A DNA stretch of 64,000 bases from Ceratothoa steindachneri (GCA_963969495.1 OZ018330.1:49245206-49309205); one strand, 5' to 3'. Counted from the stretch's first letter, positions 12,900 to 26,599 are shown. Translations and numbers: made by a program. Notes: generated from the letters alone by a model not told the origin.

Positions 12900-14110
12900 G
12901 AAGAATTAAAGATGTTAGTGATTCCTTGAATGATTTGTGCCTTTTAATTTAAGGATTTTACAGGTGCCATGACCTCCTTTGTTGTTATTGGGCAACCATG
13001 TTCTGACATCTCCCTCCTTACGTCGACGTGGAGTTGTAGGGGCGTTCGATGTATTATTCGATTGAGGTCTTCTACAAGTTAGCTTTTGAATTCCTGGTCG
13101 AGCTCCTCCTCGTCCTTGATGTTATTGAGAAAATCTTTTTCCGAAATGTTCTGAAACTCTCCTCGAGAACCACCGGGTCTGCTATGTACACGTTATTTTC
13201 CTTAATTTAGGTGTTTTCATTTTTTTGTTAGTCCTTTCAGTTTTCTGATATTTCTCCAGAACCTTTCCTGGCTAATCTCGCTGTCTATTCTTATCTCAGT
13301 CTATTATTGGTTTATAGGCTGCTTAAGGTCATTACATAGGCGCCGGAGCAACGAGTTGTTTTCTCTGTTCGGGCCTGTCATCTTAACCACATCGTACAAA
13401 TCCTTGTGTTCTTGGGCGATCTCGTTCATCCTCTCTGTCCATCTGGTTTCGGGGAGGGGGGGAGGGGAAGGGGTTATATCCTGTTTTAGGGATACATTCG
13501 CGGTCTTCTTCAATGATTGCACCAATATGCCTCGCCAGCTCCTCCTCGATCTCCTCTAATGTTGCCTCACTTAGGTCAGCTGATTCGTGCTTATTGAGAG
13601 GTATTCTATAGTCTTCTGAGGTGGCCACAGTGTAAGCTTTTGCGAGGAGTGACTGGAAGCTGGATCGGTGCAAGTATGATTTTCGTCAGGATAGCAATGT
13701 GGTCGCTGGGTACAGTTGGGCTTGGCTTGCTATGCTAGTTGAAAAGGAAGTCGTTGCTTTTCATGATTATGTTAGGGGTGGTAGCTAACCTGTAGGTACT
13801 GCTATAGATAAAGAAATCCAGCCATAATCTTTGGATGTTCTTTTTTTTGTCTCCACAATCTTTTCCAAGTTTCGACCTCTTTTATTTGTGTTATCATATT
13901 CGGCCGCCCGGCATCTAACATTGAGGTTTTCCCCTAAGAATGCCAATCTGCAGTTCTCGAACAAGGTGCAGAAGTTGTTGTTGGTAGCCGGGCTCCCTTT
14001 GAAGTAGTACCCGTCTCTCTTGTTAGTAGCGTCCTCAGAAAAGTCAGCTGACTTGTACATCTACACTACGCAAACTTGTTGTCAGTCTACTCGGCAATAC
14101 AGAGGATGAT
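12900..14110 (-). mobile_element. Jockey-like LINE fragment (endonuclease end and linker), minus strand
   Basis: The minus-strand translation matches the Jockey-like element at 57374-59809 block by block: FLGENLNVRCRAAEY against MIGDLNARCREAGY, then LEEIEEELARHIGAIIEEDR against LKDIDAHIEKVMSKIVEADR, then a VVLEESFRTF block (about 13170) against HEIESHFREHW. The reverse transcriptase core is absent. Frameshifts separate the blocks (14060-13785, 13673-13383, 13525-13304 and below). The endonuclease motif GDLN has become GENLN. Clade assignment rests on resemblance to the longer copy. Confidence 0.7.
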
Positions 14111-15850
14111 GAAGAATCTTTCATGGAAAGAATCTTGACCAACATGGAGACTTTAATTTTCGAGTGCAATCCATACACTAAAAAAATCAATCAAAACAGT
14201 GGTTGCCAAGAGTAATGTGTTAACTACGCGATTTCAGATTAGAGAGGGCTGTTAATATATTAATGGTGGCAGTTTTGGGAGGGAATTTCCAGTAAGTACC
14301 CCTCGAGTTTAGGTTGAAGGACAAAGAACAGTTATGGCTCTTTATTATAAACGAGATTTCCGATAATTAAAAAAAAAACACAAAAGAAACGAAAGACTAG
14401 TTAGATGTATTCTTTTCCGCAAACACATTCCACTAGTTCCTTTCTTGAAAGACATGGGGAATGTCCTATGAGAATCCTATAGGGAAACTCAAACCTCCTA
14501 CATGATTCCTCTACGTACTCCCAAATGAATGGAACTTTAAATGGAACATTAACCCAGTGTAGAAAGAATGGACTAATTAGCTAAATAATAAGAAAAAATT
14601 TTCATTTATCGATATATTTCCTAAACTGTTTTATATTTTTTTTTACTTTTTCACTCTTGAGTTTTTTTGTTACTTTTAATGTTTAATATCTCCTGCACAA
14701 TTTTCTTTTTAAAACACAGAAACAATTTTAGAAAGGATTTTTAAATTTTGGAACAAATATGCTGGTCAGCAAAAATAGGTTTATATATTTAGTAAATTTA
14801 ATCTTTAAATATATATAATTTACACTTAATAATAAAACTTATAAGCAGACTGATATGTTTGCTATGGGATAACTAAATTGGCCCGTATGGACAGATTTTT
14901 TCATAACTTATCTTTCATACAGAATGTTTCACGACTACCAGCCAAAACTCGTCCCCTTTTCTACAAATGTTTTGTAGAGGAGTCTTTTGTAGTTTTTGAA
15001 ACGAGCTCGGGTTAGAGCTTTTTTTACTATTTTTAAATTCCTTGCATCCAAACATCACCTATAATTATCTTTCATTATATGTAGATAAAATGAGTAGAAC
15101 CCTTTTTTAAGATATTTCTTCACTTAAAACAGGTAGAGCTACTCTTTCAAAACGAATACCTCATTTCATATTTCGCGAAATGAGTGCTCTTAATAAATTA
15201 TGCAGACGATAATTCTCGATGATCTTCACGCAATATTTCTGCTAACTGGAATGTAGGCTTCTATTTGTTAAAAATAAATCAATTTAAATTGTTTATCTGT
15301 AAAGGACCGTGTACCTAATTATTCTCGCAGAGGTAACTTATACCTATTTTTGTGTCGAGGATGTTTCTCGGCTTCATATATCAGCAGCAATGTCGATCTT
15401 TTGGTGCCTGTCTCTCTTTCCATATGAAAATTAGACATAAAATGGGGTCTGTTATCTCCAAAAAAGAAGATTTCCTTATGAGGGACCATACAATATAAAT
15501 AAATGCCCGAACACACCCAGATTGACAGAATATCTTTACATTAAATCCCTCAAACCAGTTTTAAATCACGATACTAAAGCTGTACTTTGTTAGTTATGTA
15601 TAACTTATAACCATCCAAAACACAATCAGTGTTTATTAGCTCCGTTCTCATCAGTTTATTGCATCGAGAGTGCTATGGTCTGTATAGTAGTTTTCTAAAA
15701 ATGCATTTCAATCATAACAACTTACTAATGCCTACTTTGTACCATGCAATTATGTATATTGTATAGTTATAGAAATTTACTAACACTTCTATGAATTATG
15801 CCTTTAGCGTATATTCCCCCCAAAACCACCCAATCTACTCATGTAAGTGC
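14111..15850. other. AT-rich stretch, no gene recognised
   Basis: No coding domain seen. The last few hundred bases may belong to the decayed Penelope-like element whose end follows. Confidence 0.45.
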
Positions 15851-15990
15851 TTAAATGAGTTAAATTTCTTTTCATTTTCTATTTTTATATCTACTTCATA
15901 GACCTGAAGATGACCGTACTAGTACAAACTCGAAACGTTGTTTAACATAAAAGAATTGGGAGGAATGTTCTGGTCACTATTCCTCATTAG
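15851..15990 (+). mobile_element. Penelope-like element terminus with hammerhead-like core
   Basis: The core CCTGAAGATGACC (from 15903) followed by CTCGAAACGTTGT (to 15941) matches the hammerhead ribozyme boxes CUGANGA and GAAA with all core bases of these two boxes intact. The intervening 21 bases contain GTACTAGTAC, which can form a small hairpin. The same GAAGATG...CTCGAAACGTT signature marks both ends of the PLE at 19117-20244. PLEs are known to carry hammerhead motifs. Stem III and the cleavage position look degenerate (GTTGTTTAAC), so activity is doubtful. Confidence 0.55.
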
Positions 15991-17026
15991 CTCCCTTCTA
16001 AAATTAATTGCGCCCTACATGAAACATACACCATCGATATATGTATAATACACGTATGTCCATTCTTTATTTGTTTATGGTTATGACCTGTGTAAACCTC
16101 GTAATATACTATGTCAATAATCAAGACTAATATTTCGCTTATGTATTTTGCCTGTAAAATTAGAGCTACTCAAATGCTCTCTATACATATATAGTAAATG
16201 CATGCTTGTTTTTGAAGCTCTAACATTTACATAAATATGTACAAAACACAAGTAGAGCATATTTATGTAAATGTTTCATTCAACCAGGCATAAAAGGCCA
16301 AGGTAGTGTTCCTAAAATAAATTTTTAGGTGTAGCTAAAACACACACACGTATCAGAAAGGAATAGAGAGAAAGAGAAGAATGAAGGAAAGGAAAAAAAT
16401 CATAGATATCAATCTATTCGAATTATTATTTTAACTGATCCTAGATTTTATTCTCGAGAACAATTACAAGACAAAGATAAAAATCTGTGTTCTATTAGTC
16501 TAACTTAAATTTCAAACTTAAAATATTTAAAAACTTTGTAAATTCTTACATATTTACAATACTTTTGTATTTTGCTTCTGCACAATCAATCACAATTGGT
16601 TATTAATTTAAACGTGAATTAAAAACGTGATGTATTACCGCTGAAGCATCAATCAGTTACGAATGAACTCAAATAGAACTCCTTTCGTGTTTAAACTCAT
16701 TTCCTAATCCATCATTGTGTCGCTTTGAGTTTAATTATCATAAACCTAACATGACCGTCATCTTGGTCAATTATTGACACAGGCGGTCATTGAGTGGAGA
16801 AGTTTCACTAGAATTTAGTGAATTTTTAAAATGTTCAAAATTTTTCACCAACGAAAGAACTCCCACAGAGATAATTGGGCTCAACCGCTGTCTTGGCTTT
16901 GGACGCCTGTTATCATTGGAATCCTGTATTCTAATATATTACTTGTGGCTGTAAGAGAGAAAAGGAAGATTCTATGGAAATGAGATGGATTCAAGAGTGG
17001 CGCATACCCTCACAAGTTATTTACAC
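15991..17026. other. No gene recognised
   Basis: AT-rich sequence between a PLE end and the 31-bp array. Nothing recognisable on either strand. Confidence 0.45.
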
Positions 17027-18485
17027 CTAGCTGAAGTACATGATTCTATATTTATACCTAGCTGAAGAGTATGAATCTATAACTAGAATTAGCTGATGTG
17101 TATAAATCTCTAACTACACCTAGATGAATTGCATGATTCTATAACTATACCTAGCTCAAGTATATAAATATGAATCTATACCTAACTTAAGTGTGTGACT
17201 CTATAACTATACCTAGATGAAATGTAGGAATCGATAACTATACCTACTGAAGTGTATGAATTTATAGCTAGAGATAGCTGAAGTGTATAATTATATATCT
17301 AGAACTAGCTGAAGTGTATGATTTTATAACTTTGGATTGCTGAAGTGTATGAATCTATAACTTTATCTCAATTAATTGAATGAATCTATAACTTTACCTT
17401 GATGAATTGTATGAGTCTATAACTTTACCTCGATGAATTGTGTGAATCTAGAACTTTACCTCGATGAATTTTATGAATCTATAACTTAACCTCGATGAAT
17501 TGTATGAATCTATAACTTTACCTCGATGAATTGTATGAATCTATAACTTTACCTCGATGAATTGTGTGAATCTAGAACTTTAACTCGAGGAATTGTATGA
17601 ATCTATAACTTAACCTCGATGAATTGTATGAATCTATAACTTTACCTCGATGAATTGTATGAATCTATAACTTTACCTCGATGAATTGTGTGAATCTAGA
17701 ACTTTAACTCGAGGAATTGTATGAATCTATAACTTTAACTCGAGGAATTGTATGAATCTATAACTTTACCTCGATGAATTAATTGTATGAATCTATAACT
17801 TTAACTCGATGAATTGTATGAATCTATAACTTAACCTCGATGAATTGTATGAATCTACAACCTTACCTCGATGAATTGTATGAATCTATAACTTTACCTC
17901 GATGAATTGTATGAATCTATAACTTTACCTCGATGAATTGTGTGAATCTAGAACTTTAACTCGAGGAATTGTATGAATCTATAACTTTAACTCGAGGAAT
18001 TGTATGAATTTATAACTTTACCTCGATGAATTGTGTGAATCTAGAACTTTAACTCGAGGAATTGTATGAATCTATAACTTTAACTCGAGGAATTGTATGA
18101 ATCTATAACTTTACCTCGATGAATTGTATGAATCTATAACTTTAACTCGATGAATTGTATGAATCTATAACTTAACCTCGATGAATTGTATGAATCTACA
18201 ACCTTACCTCGATGAATTGTATGAATCTATAACTTTACCTCGATGAATTGTATGAATCTATAACTTTCCCTTGATGAATTGTATGAATCTATAACTTTAC
18301 CTCGATGAATTGTATGAATCTATAACTTTACCTCGATGAATTGTATGAATCTATAACTTTACCTCGATGAGTTGTATGAATCTATAACTTTACCTCGATG
18401 AATTGTATGAATCTATAACTTTACCTCGATGAATTGTATGAATCTATAACTTTACCTCGATGAGTTGTATGAATCTATAACTATA
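17027..18485. repeat. 31-bp minisatellite with 11-mer higher-order repeat
   Basis: About 47 tandem units of 31 bases, each containing GAATTGTATGAATCTATAAC followed by TTTACCTCGAT. Units from 17027 to about 17350 are diverged (CCTAGCTGAAGTGTATG forms), while those from about 17380 on are nearly identical. Marked variants recur in blocks: the variant CTACAACCTTACC occurs at 17855 and 18196, exactly 341 bases (11 units) apart with matching neighbours. The GTGTGAATCTAGAAC variant recurs at four-unit steps (about 17440, 17563, 17688). One unit near 17775 has a 4-base AATT insertion. Confidence 0.97.
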
Positions 18486-18860
18486 CTTCCTTAGAAATAA
18501 TAATACATAACTTTTGAACGAAATTGTACTCCTTTTACAAAGAATTCTCTGCCTAATTTATCCATTGGTCTCGTGGTTGGGGTGGAGGTGGGTGTTGTGT
18601 TGTACAAAACGAATCTATTTTACATCAATTTTATTAGATCATCTCCCTTTAATGGACAGGGGGCACTCTCTATCTTTCTCTCTCTCTCTCTCGCTCTCTC
18701 TTCATTCATTCCTTGCGTGTGGGCGTAAGTACCGTGCAAAGTGGCAATGGAGGTCGTGGGCGTCTTTTAAGGAAACGCGTTGTAAAGTCGACGTACGCGA
18801 GATTGAAACCCATAGATGGAAAAATCACTCTCTCCTCCTCTAGCTAGCACACGTACAGTT
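18486..18860. other. Unique stretch with (TC)n and CpG-containing sequence
   Basis: Contains a (TC)n run (18673-18702). The sequence then holds more CpG than its surroundings (18715-18800). A 109-codon + strand ORF crosses the (TC)n and shows no domain. No gene is called. Confidence 0.4.
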
Positions 18861-19078
<218 letters not shown>

Positions 19079-19379
19079 TTCACTATGAAGATGATCACTA
19101 GGAAAAGTCCAGACCACATGGTTTGAGCTCTTTATTATATTATAACGTTTCGAGCCTCATTTGCTCATCTTCTGGTCCTAAATTTCAAAATTTATAAAAA
19201 TATAAAAATACCTAATGTATATAAAACCCCAGTAGTAAACCCATTACTGCCCAACCATAGAGCAAAACGGTACCTCTTATTACTCGATAGAGGGCATCTG
19301 AACAAAAGTCTAAAACTTAACCTCACCCAAATCTTCAGAACTCATTTTTATGATGTTAATATACAACCAATTTTCATAA

Positions 19380-19800
19380 ACAAAAGAACAATAGGTAGTT
19401 TTTTTCAGAGCAAACTAAAAACTCACTTTAGACTTGTGTAGTGATGTCATATACGAATTCATTTGCCCTGGTTGTTCTAGGGAAACCTACATTGGCTGCA
19501 CTACACGTACACTGGAGGCGAGGGTTTCGGCTCACTTGGGTATACGCTGCAAAACAGGGAACGGTAAAGCAAAATGAAAAATCTGCCAGTCGCCAAAAAA
19601 ATGTAAAACAGATATTAATATAGATAATTTTAAAATACTAGCTGCATGTATTTTAAAAAGAACAAGCCTTTCGGATTTAAGAATCAATTTTCATAACATA
19701 AAGAAAACCACTAAATTTCGATTCAACTGCAGTTCTCTTACATATAATTTAATTTTTCTACCAACCAACCTGCACTTGTTAATTACTATCGCTAATGTAA
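19380..19800 (+). pseudogene. GIY-YIG endonuclease and C-terminal part of a PLE protein
   Basis: The + strand reads IGSFFQSKLKTHFR-like text (from about 19395), then after a frame change DVIYEFICPGCSRETYIG (19443-19496), then CTTRTLEARVSAHLG. This is the GIY-YIG nuclease fold used by Penelope-like elements, with VIYEF in the GIY position, YIG, and the conserved Arg of TRTLEAR. A TGA near 19577 interrupts the frame. The same frame continues with NFKILAACILKRTSLSDLRI, which matches the tail usually seen after the nuclease. The nuclease nicks target DNA in PLE transposition. This copy is broken and lacks reverse transcriptase. Confidence 0.75.
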
Positions 19801-20184
19801 CTACCAAAAAACTTTTAAAATCAAATGACCAACCGATGTTAAATCAAAAAGAAAAATATAGTTTCTTTTATATTCTCTTGGATACCTCACCCCATAAGGT
19901 ACGTTTCAAATACGTGCTGTACTTTCTTTTAAACATCTTTTGTAATTAATTTTCATTGAATTTTCATCTATTTAATAAAGGTTTTTGAAATAGTGTTTTT
20001 CCAACTCTTTTTAAAAATTTTTACTCCCTCATTATATAGTTTTACTTTATTTTTCCCTCAATCTATAATTGGTTTTATGGTATTTCTGCCATTCACTAAA
20101 ATTGTTTGCTTTTTTACTTTATGCATATTATATTTCTTATATACAGTTGGCATTTTTTTATTATTAAAAATTTTGAAATTTAGG

Positions 20185-20222
20185 ACCAGAAGATGAGCAA
20201 ATGAGGCTCGAAACGTTGTCGT
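20185..20222 (+). ncRNA. Hammerhead ribozyme-like motif at PLE 3' end
   Basis: The sequence CCAGAAGA fits box CUGANGA with U4 changed to A. Stem II can form from GAGC and GCTC around a loop of seven bases. GAAA follows, then ACG-TTGT-CGT as a short stem III with a 4-base loop. The base after the stem is G, where cleavage needs A, C or U. Fold and family fit are good, but the two core changes suggest it cannot cut. An inverted copy lies at 19144-19178. Confidence 0.5.
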
Positions 20223-20311
20223 GTAAATAAGCGCTCAAACCATGTTTTCTGAACTTCTACTGAGCAACTTCTTAGTGAATGTAAAACTGAGATGCCTGCA
20301 CATCAATCGCC

Positions 20312-20319
20312 TAATATAT

Positions 20320-20388
<69 letters not shown>
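20312..20388. repeat. (AT)n microsatellite
   Basis: An AT run with one slip (TAATATA), about 70 bases to the right of the PLE end. Confidence 0.97.
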
Positions 20389-20395
<7 letters not shown>

Positions 20396-20559
20396 GATTG
20401 CACACTTTAGGATGGATGAAACTACAAGTTACGTGCAAAAGAACATTCATTTTTATAAATAAATAAAATGATGGTAAAAATGATCTGGACAGATGACACA
20501 ACAAACGCAGATGAGAAGGTACAATAATATAAGTTATTGAGCAAGTAATTATCGGTTGT

Positions 20560-21400
20560 TACAATATATTAGTGGTATGCAAACCCCTACTATCAGTTGC
20601 GCCATATCTTTGGCCACAGGCGCGCACTAACCGAAGGCATTTTCTGGTGTTAATTTTCTCCATTCCTCTTGCAATATTTTCCAAATTTCTTCCGACAGTG
20701 CTTGGGTTTCTCTGCTTACTTCACTCTCCGAGCGTCTTCCACAAATTCACAATCAGATTGAGGTCTGGATTCTGAGCAGGCCAGTTCATGATACTTCTTC
20801 CTCATTCAGGAAATTCTTCACCAACTTTGTCGAATGGCAAGGTGCATTATCCTTTATAAAAATGACAGGTTGGGCATAGTCGGCTCTAATATTAGGCAGA
20901 ATATGTACTTGCTGTGCTCCATCCTTACAACATTTACTTACCCCACACCATAACGCCTCCTCCACCAAACTCAACGTTGCTTTTCACGTATTTTTGGTGT
21001 GCGAGATTTTAAAGATCTTTCCGTCAGGCGGCCTGATACTGCCTCCCTGGAGACACTAATGACCATAGTTTCATTTACTTCTCAGAAAATCGTGGCTGCT
21101 GTCTTCTTTTAGTCCTTTTTCGAGATATGGACGATGGCTTGGTCATCTTTCTTTGATGTTTTTTTAGGCCTACCAGTAGAATTCTACTGATACATGAGCC
21201 TGTGGTAATGTTACGTGATATAATATGTACGACACTTTTGGGGCGTTTAACCCTTTCAGCTATGGCTCTAATGGAGAGATGATCCTTTTGGCGTAGCTTA
21301 ACAATTAGCTCCTCAATATAAACAGGTGTAATGGGTCCCCTAGGCAATTTTGCTGTTCGGATTTTGACAAGATAATGACTGAAAGTGCGAAGAATTCATA
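20560..21400 (-). mobile_element. Tc1-like transposase remnant, minus strand
   Basis: The minus-strand reading begins with an HTH region (SIRAIAERVKRPKSVVHIIS, from about 21270), then VSRRLRKDGL-like decayed text, then GGVMVWG (about 20940), FIKDNAPCHSTKLVKNFLN (about 20860-20805) with the second catalytic Asp, and NPDLNLIVNLWKTL-like text (about 20770-20720) carrying the PDLNPIE..W region of Tc1 transposases. Three or more frameshifts and stops break it. Terminal inverted repeats could not be identified with confidence, so the limits are approximate. Confidence 0.75.
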
Positions 21401-21658
21401 GAAGTAATTTACTACCCTAATTTCTTGGTTGTCTCAAAGAGAGAAGTAATAGAATTACGCTGTCCGGATCATTTTAACCACTATATTTTGGGAATAAAAT
21501 TACTCTATTGCTCGTAACTAGCAGTTTCCTCAATCGTAACATGCACAATGTACATGTACAACTTATATTAATGTTTATTCATTAATAGCATTATTGGCTT
21601 TGAAGTTTCTGTAAGTACTGTGATGGAAACTTAAGTGTTAAAACCATTATGGCCGCTG

Positions 21659-22745
<1,087 letters not shown>

Positions 22746-22806
22746 GTCCATTTTCTTTTTCTTAAAACGTCGGTTTCTGGTCTCATGCGCTAATTAATGT
22801 CCAATG

Positions 22807-22957
<151 letters not shown>

Positions 22958-23061
22958 ACAAGGAGCTACAATGAGGAGAATTACCCTAGGAGACTTTACG
23001 GTCCATTCAAAGAGGGTACCTTTGGGCTAACAGTTGAGCAGGCACAGTTCTGCACAACGAC

Positions 23062-25690
23062 TTAAGTGCCCAAACGGCCACTTCTCAAGAATTTGTCCAG
23101 TCTTGACTTGAACTGATCAACAGAATTGCTGTTGACAACTTCCACTGAAAATTCGTTCCAGCTACCGCAGATGCTGTACGTGAAAAATTTACCACACAGA
23201 TCACGGTTGTAACGCTTCAGTTTAAGTTTGTAGCCGTATTTTCTCGTTCTTCCCTCACTAAGTTGGAAAATATCCGAGTAGTCTACATTATCGAAGCCTC
23301 GAAGTATTTTAAACACTTCGATAAGCTGACCACTCAGTCTCCGGGCTTCCAAGGAGAACAGATCTAATTCTCTTAATCTATCATCGTAACTTTTGTGTAT
23401 GATATAGTGAATCAGTTTGGTTGTCCTGGCTTGCACACGTTCCAATCCCGCAATATCATTCGAAACGAAGGACTCCAAGATTGCACGGCATACTCCAGGT
23501 GCGGTCGGACAAATGGGTTGTACAAACACAGTACTATCTCCTTGTTCCGATATCCAAACTGGAGCTTTATATAGCCTAGCATCCTTTGGGCCTTTTTCTC
23601 CGCTTCAATGCACTGTTTCGAGAACTTGAGGTAACTAGTGATTGTTACACCCAAGTCCTTCTTAGTATCGGTGGATTCAATAGCAGTGCCCTTAAGGATA
23701 TACTAAGATTGGGGGGTTTCGGTGGCCGATATGCATCACTCTGCATTTATTCACGTTAATGGCATTTGTAACGTGTCCGACCAGACCCCAATCTTCCGAA
23801 GATCATCTTGAAGGCGAGCAGTATTTCCTTCCTTTGCGAAGTTCATAACATCTTGGTATCATCGGCAAATTTAGAAAACTTGGCAACCATGTCACCGTCC
23901 ATGTAGTTGACGTAGATGATGAATAGTAGTGGTCCAAGAACAGAACCTTGAGGAACACCGCTAGTAACGGGCACCTACTCAGAAGCAGTTTAGCCAGTTC
24001 TCTATCCAACTTGCTACATTTCTGTCTACCCCCAGCTCACGCACTTTCAAAGGGAGGCGGCTGTGTGGTACCTTATCGAAGGCTTTTTGAAAGTTTAAGC
24101 AGATAACATCCACCGTCTTATCCCGGTCGTGCTCACTAAAAACGGAGTGGAAGAATTCCACAAGATTCGTTAGGCATGACCGGTGCCTTCGGAACCCATG
24201 CTGGGAACTCCTTAATCGCAAGTTGGACTCAAAATATGACGTCATTTTGTCCACCAAGATGCTTTCCATGATTTTACTGACTATTGAGGTTAAGCTAATA
24301 GGTCGGTAGTTTGACGGCTGCCTAGGTTCTCCATTTTTTAAGATAAGAGTTACCTCTGCTTCACGCCAGTCTCTAGGAACGCATCCGGTCCAGATTGATA
24401 TGTTGAAGATTGTGCTCAAATGTCGTGACACTTCATCATGCACTTCTTTCAACACTTTAGGTAAAAACCCGTCCGGGCCAGGGGACTTATTCATCTCTAG
24501 ATAAGTGATCTTTTTTCCTATTTCTCCTTGAGTGAAGTTCATTTCTTCCAGCTTTTCACCCAAGTAAGAATATGTGTGCTGGTGGATGGGACCACTCTCT
24601 TCAGTAAACACTGAAGCTAGGTAGTCGTTTAGGAGGTTAGCATTTTCTGCATCTGAGTGCTTTAATGCCCCCTCCTCATTGATTAAAGGGCCTAATCGTG
24701 CGATGGATTGGCTTACGGATGTTTAAATAACCAAAGAATTCCTTGGGATTATCCTTGCAGAGTCTCGTCACTCGGAGCTCCTCGGCACGCTTTGCCCCCC
24801 CATATGCTGGACTTCACTCTCCTAGCTAGCCTACCGTACTCATCAAAGTCTCCAGAAATATTTTACTGCCGGTACACCGTTTTTTTCTCCTTCAGCAGTT
24901 GACTAATTTCTCGATTAAACCACTTTGGTTGAACAAAAGACCGACAGAGGCTTTTCAAATGGATGAGTCGTGATTGAATACTTATGAACGTAGTTTTGAA
25001 TCTATTTCACGAATCTCCAACACCCTCGCACACTTCTAGCCTCGAATCAGTCAATCTAGCACGAAGACTTGCAAAGTCTGCTCTTCTTAAATCAAGTTTC
25101 CTCGATTCACTAGTCGCAGACTACAGAGAGATCCTCAACGATGTCATCCTCAGAGGTGAAAACCAAGTCGAGGCTATTATTGCCTTTCGTCAGCTCTCTC
25201 ACCCATTTAGTCATGAACTCGTTGTTCGTGAACTCCAGGAGTAGTGCGTTCTCGCCACAGATTTATCTGGTTTTCCAGTCAACTTGGGTGTTGAAATCAC
25301 CCATGGCGATACACACTCTGTCTTATACAAGTTTACCCAGCCTCCGATACAAATCCCTGTATTTTTCAACGAGTTGGGTAGGTGTTCTGTAAAGCAGCAG
25401 GGTCATTATTTTACAGGACCTATATCTAGGTCAACACCTAGTAGCTCGTGGTCGGATACAATGTTGCAGTTCGTCGATTTGAGCCTATCCTTGACATAAA
25501 ACATCACACCACCACCCTCTCTGTCTGACCTATCGTTTTGGAAGAGTTGGTAACCTGGAACCGTGAATTCACCTTCAAAATCTCGGTTTGAGGTTTTTAC
25601 CCACGACTCTGTTATGGCCACCATTTCAAGTTTTTCCGTCGCTACGAGGCCACAAAGTTCAAGAAACTTGTTTCTACTTGACCTCACATT
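23062..25690 (-). pseudogene. CR1 ORF2 (endonuclease and reverse transcriptase), broken
   Basis: The endonuclease reads LVATEKLEMVAITESWVKTS and DREGGGVMFYVKDRLKS (25687-25406), followed by decayed GDFN and ILDLVF regions. Reverse transcriptase blocks are NKSPGPDGFLPKVLKEV (about 24500), NYRPISLTSIVSKIMES (about 24320), CLNFQKAFDKVPHSRLPLKV (about 24100) and KFADDTKML (about 23870). A deletion after ENWL removes the RRQRVVVNGQ block present in the other copy, and the frame shifts again just after FADD. The C-terminal domain (23654-23062) ends KFLRSGRLGT plus stop. Stops and frameshifts make it non-functional. Confidence 0.9.
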
Positions 25691-25734
25691 AAACAGAATA
25701 ACTTTCAGGGATTCCCCAAATGTAGGACTCCCTA

Positions 25735-26418
25735 CGCTCTCCCGTTTCCCGTCTTACTTTTTTCTCTGTTCTCTTTTGGTGGTGTGGTGGCACCCTTTCG
25801 AGCGACCTCCGCGAAGGTCGTTCCAGGGGTGACTTTGGCGTACTGGCGCACGTCCGCCCTCACTCTGGGCCGGACCGTCCTTTGAGTCCGCTCAACGACA
25901 TCTTGTATCAGGTTTGAGAGTACGGCTTTTCCTGTAAAGGAAAGGTGCACCCCATCTCTTTGGTAGAAATCGTTCCTACCATAAAAGATGCGGTAGGGGT
26001 CGACAAAAAATACCCCTTCCGCCTTACATAAATCTGCTAGTCGTCGGTTCAATGTGACGTTCCTCGAGTGAGCAATCCGGCTTGGACCGTTTCTCGGGAG
26101 CATCCTGACCACGACACATCTGCGGGTTTTCAACCCTCAGTCATCCACAGCTCCCATGACTGTCTGAAGTATCTCGCCTCTAGGGCCTACCCTACCTCCT
26201 CTGAGGTAGAGGTCGTTGCCAATTACCATCAAGGCAACGATTGAACTCTCAGAAATCTGAGATTTCTCATCCTCTACTCTTATCTGGTGGTTTCTACGTC
26301 CTGGGAGGCAGCTAACCATCACACTGGTGCGAAGGCGGGCCGCTAGCATGGGTTGCAGATCCCTTGATTGAGAATCACCGATAAGGACGACCCTCGCACA
26401 TTTGGCTGCAGAGGACAA
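25735..26418 (-). pseudogene. CR1 ORF1, SGNH-esterase domain
   Basis: The minus-strand reading has the SGNH hydrolase blocks: VVLIGDSQSRDLQP (26391-26350) with the catalytic Ser in GDS, VIGNDLYLRGG (about 26222) with the oxyanion Gly-Asn, and FYQRDGVHLSFTGKAV (about 25965-25920) with the Asp-x-x-His pair. An esterase in CR1 ORF1 is established knowledge, and a role in membrane or RNP handling has been proposed. All catalytic residues are present. One stop (TGA near 26135) splits it between GAVDD and LKTRR. It is the better preserved of the two esterase copies here. It ends at 25735 with NGRA followed by a stop. Confidence 0.85.
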
Positions 26419-26599
26419 AATCTTTTCCTTCGCATTGAACCAACAAAAGAAAAAGAAAGTGAGAGAAAGAAGACTTCAGCTACACTATTTCTGCATCTTT
26501 CTTTTTGGTTTCCAAAAGGTTTTCGGGAGAGAGAAAAATATTGCCAAAGCCCAGCGGTAGTTGCTTACTACCCGCCGAGAGAGAGGGAGAGAGGAAGAA

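Larger units (their letters stand above)
19117..20244 (+). mobile_element. Penelope-like element fragment with inverted ends
   Basis: The left end (19117-19195) and right end (20166-20244) are inverted repeats of about 79 bases, near identical over some 48 bases including GACCAGAAGATGAGC and GGCTCGAAACGTT. Each carries a hammerhead-like core, read on the minus strand at the left and the plus strand at the right. Between them the + strand encodes the C-terminal part of a PLE protein with a GIY-YIG endonuclease domain. The reverse transcriptase is missing, so the copy is 5'-truncated. Inverted partial copies at the 5' end are a known PLE arrangement. Confidence 0.8.

Noticed and set aside
17027..18485. 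Regularly spaced repeats as a CRISPR array
   Set aside because: Units are head to tail with no unique spacers, and the genome is eukaryotic.
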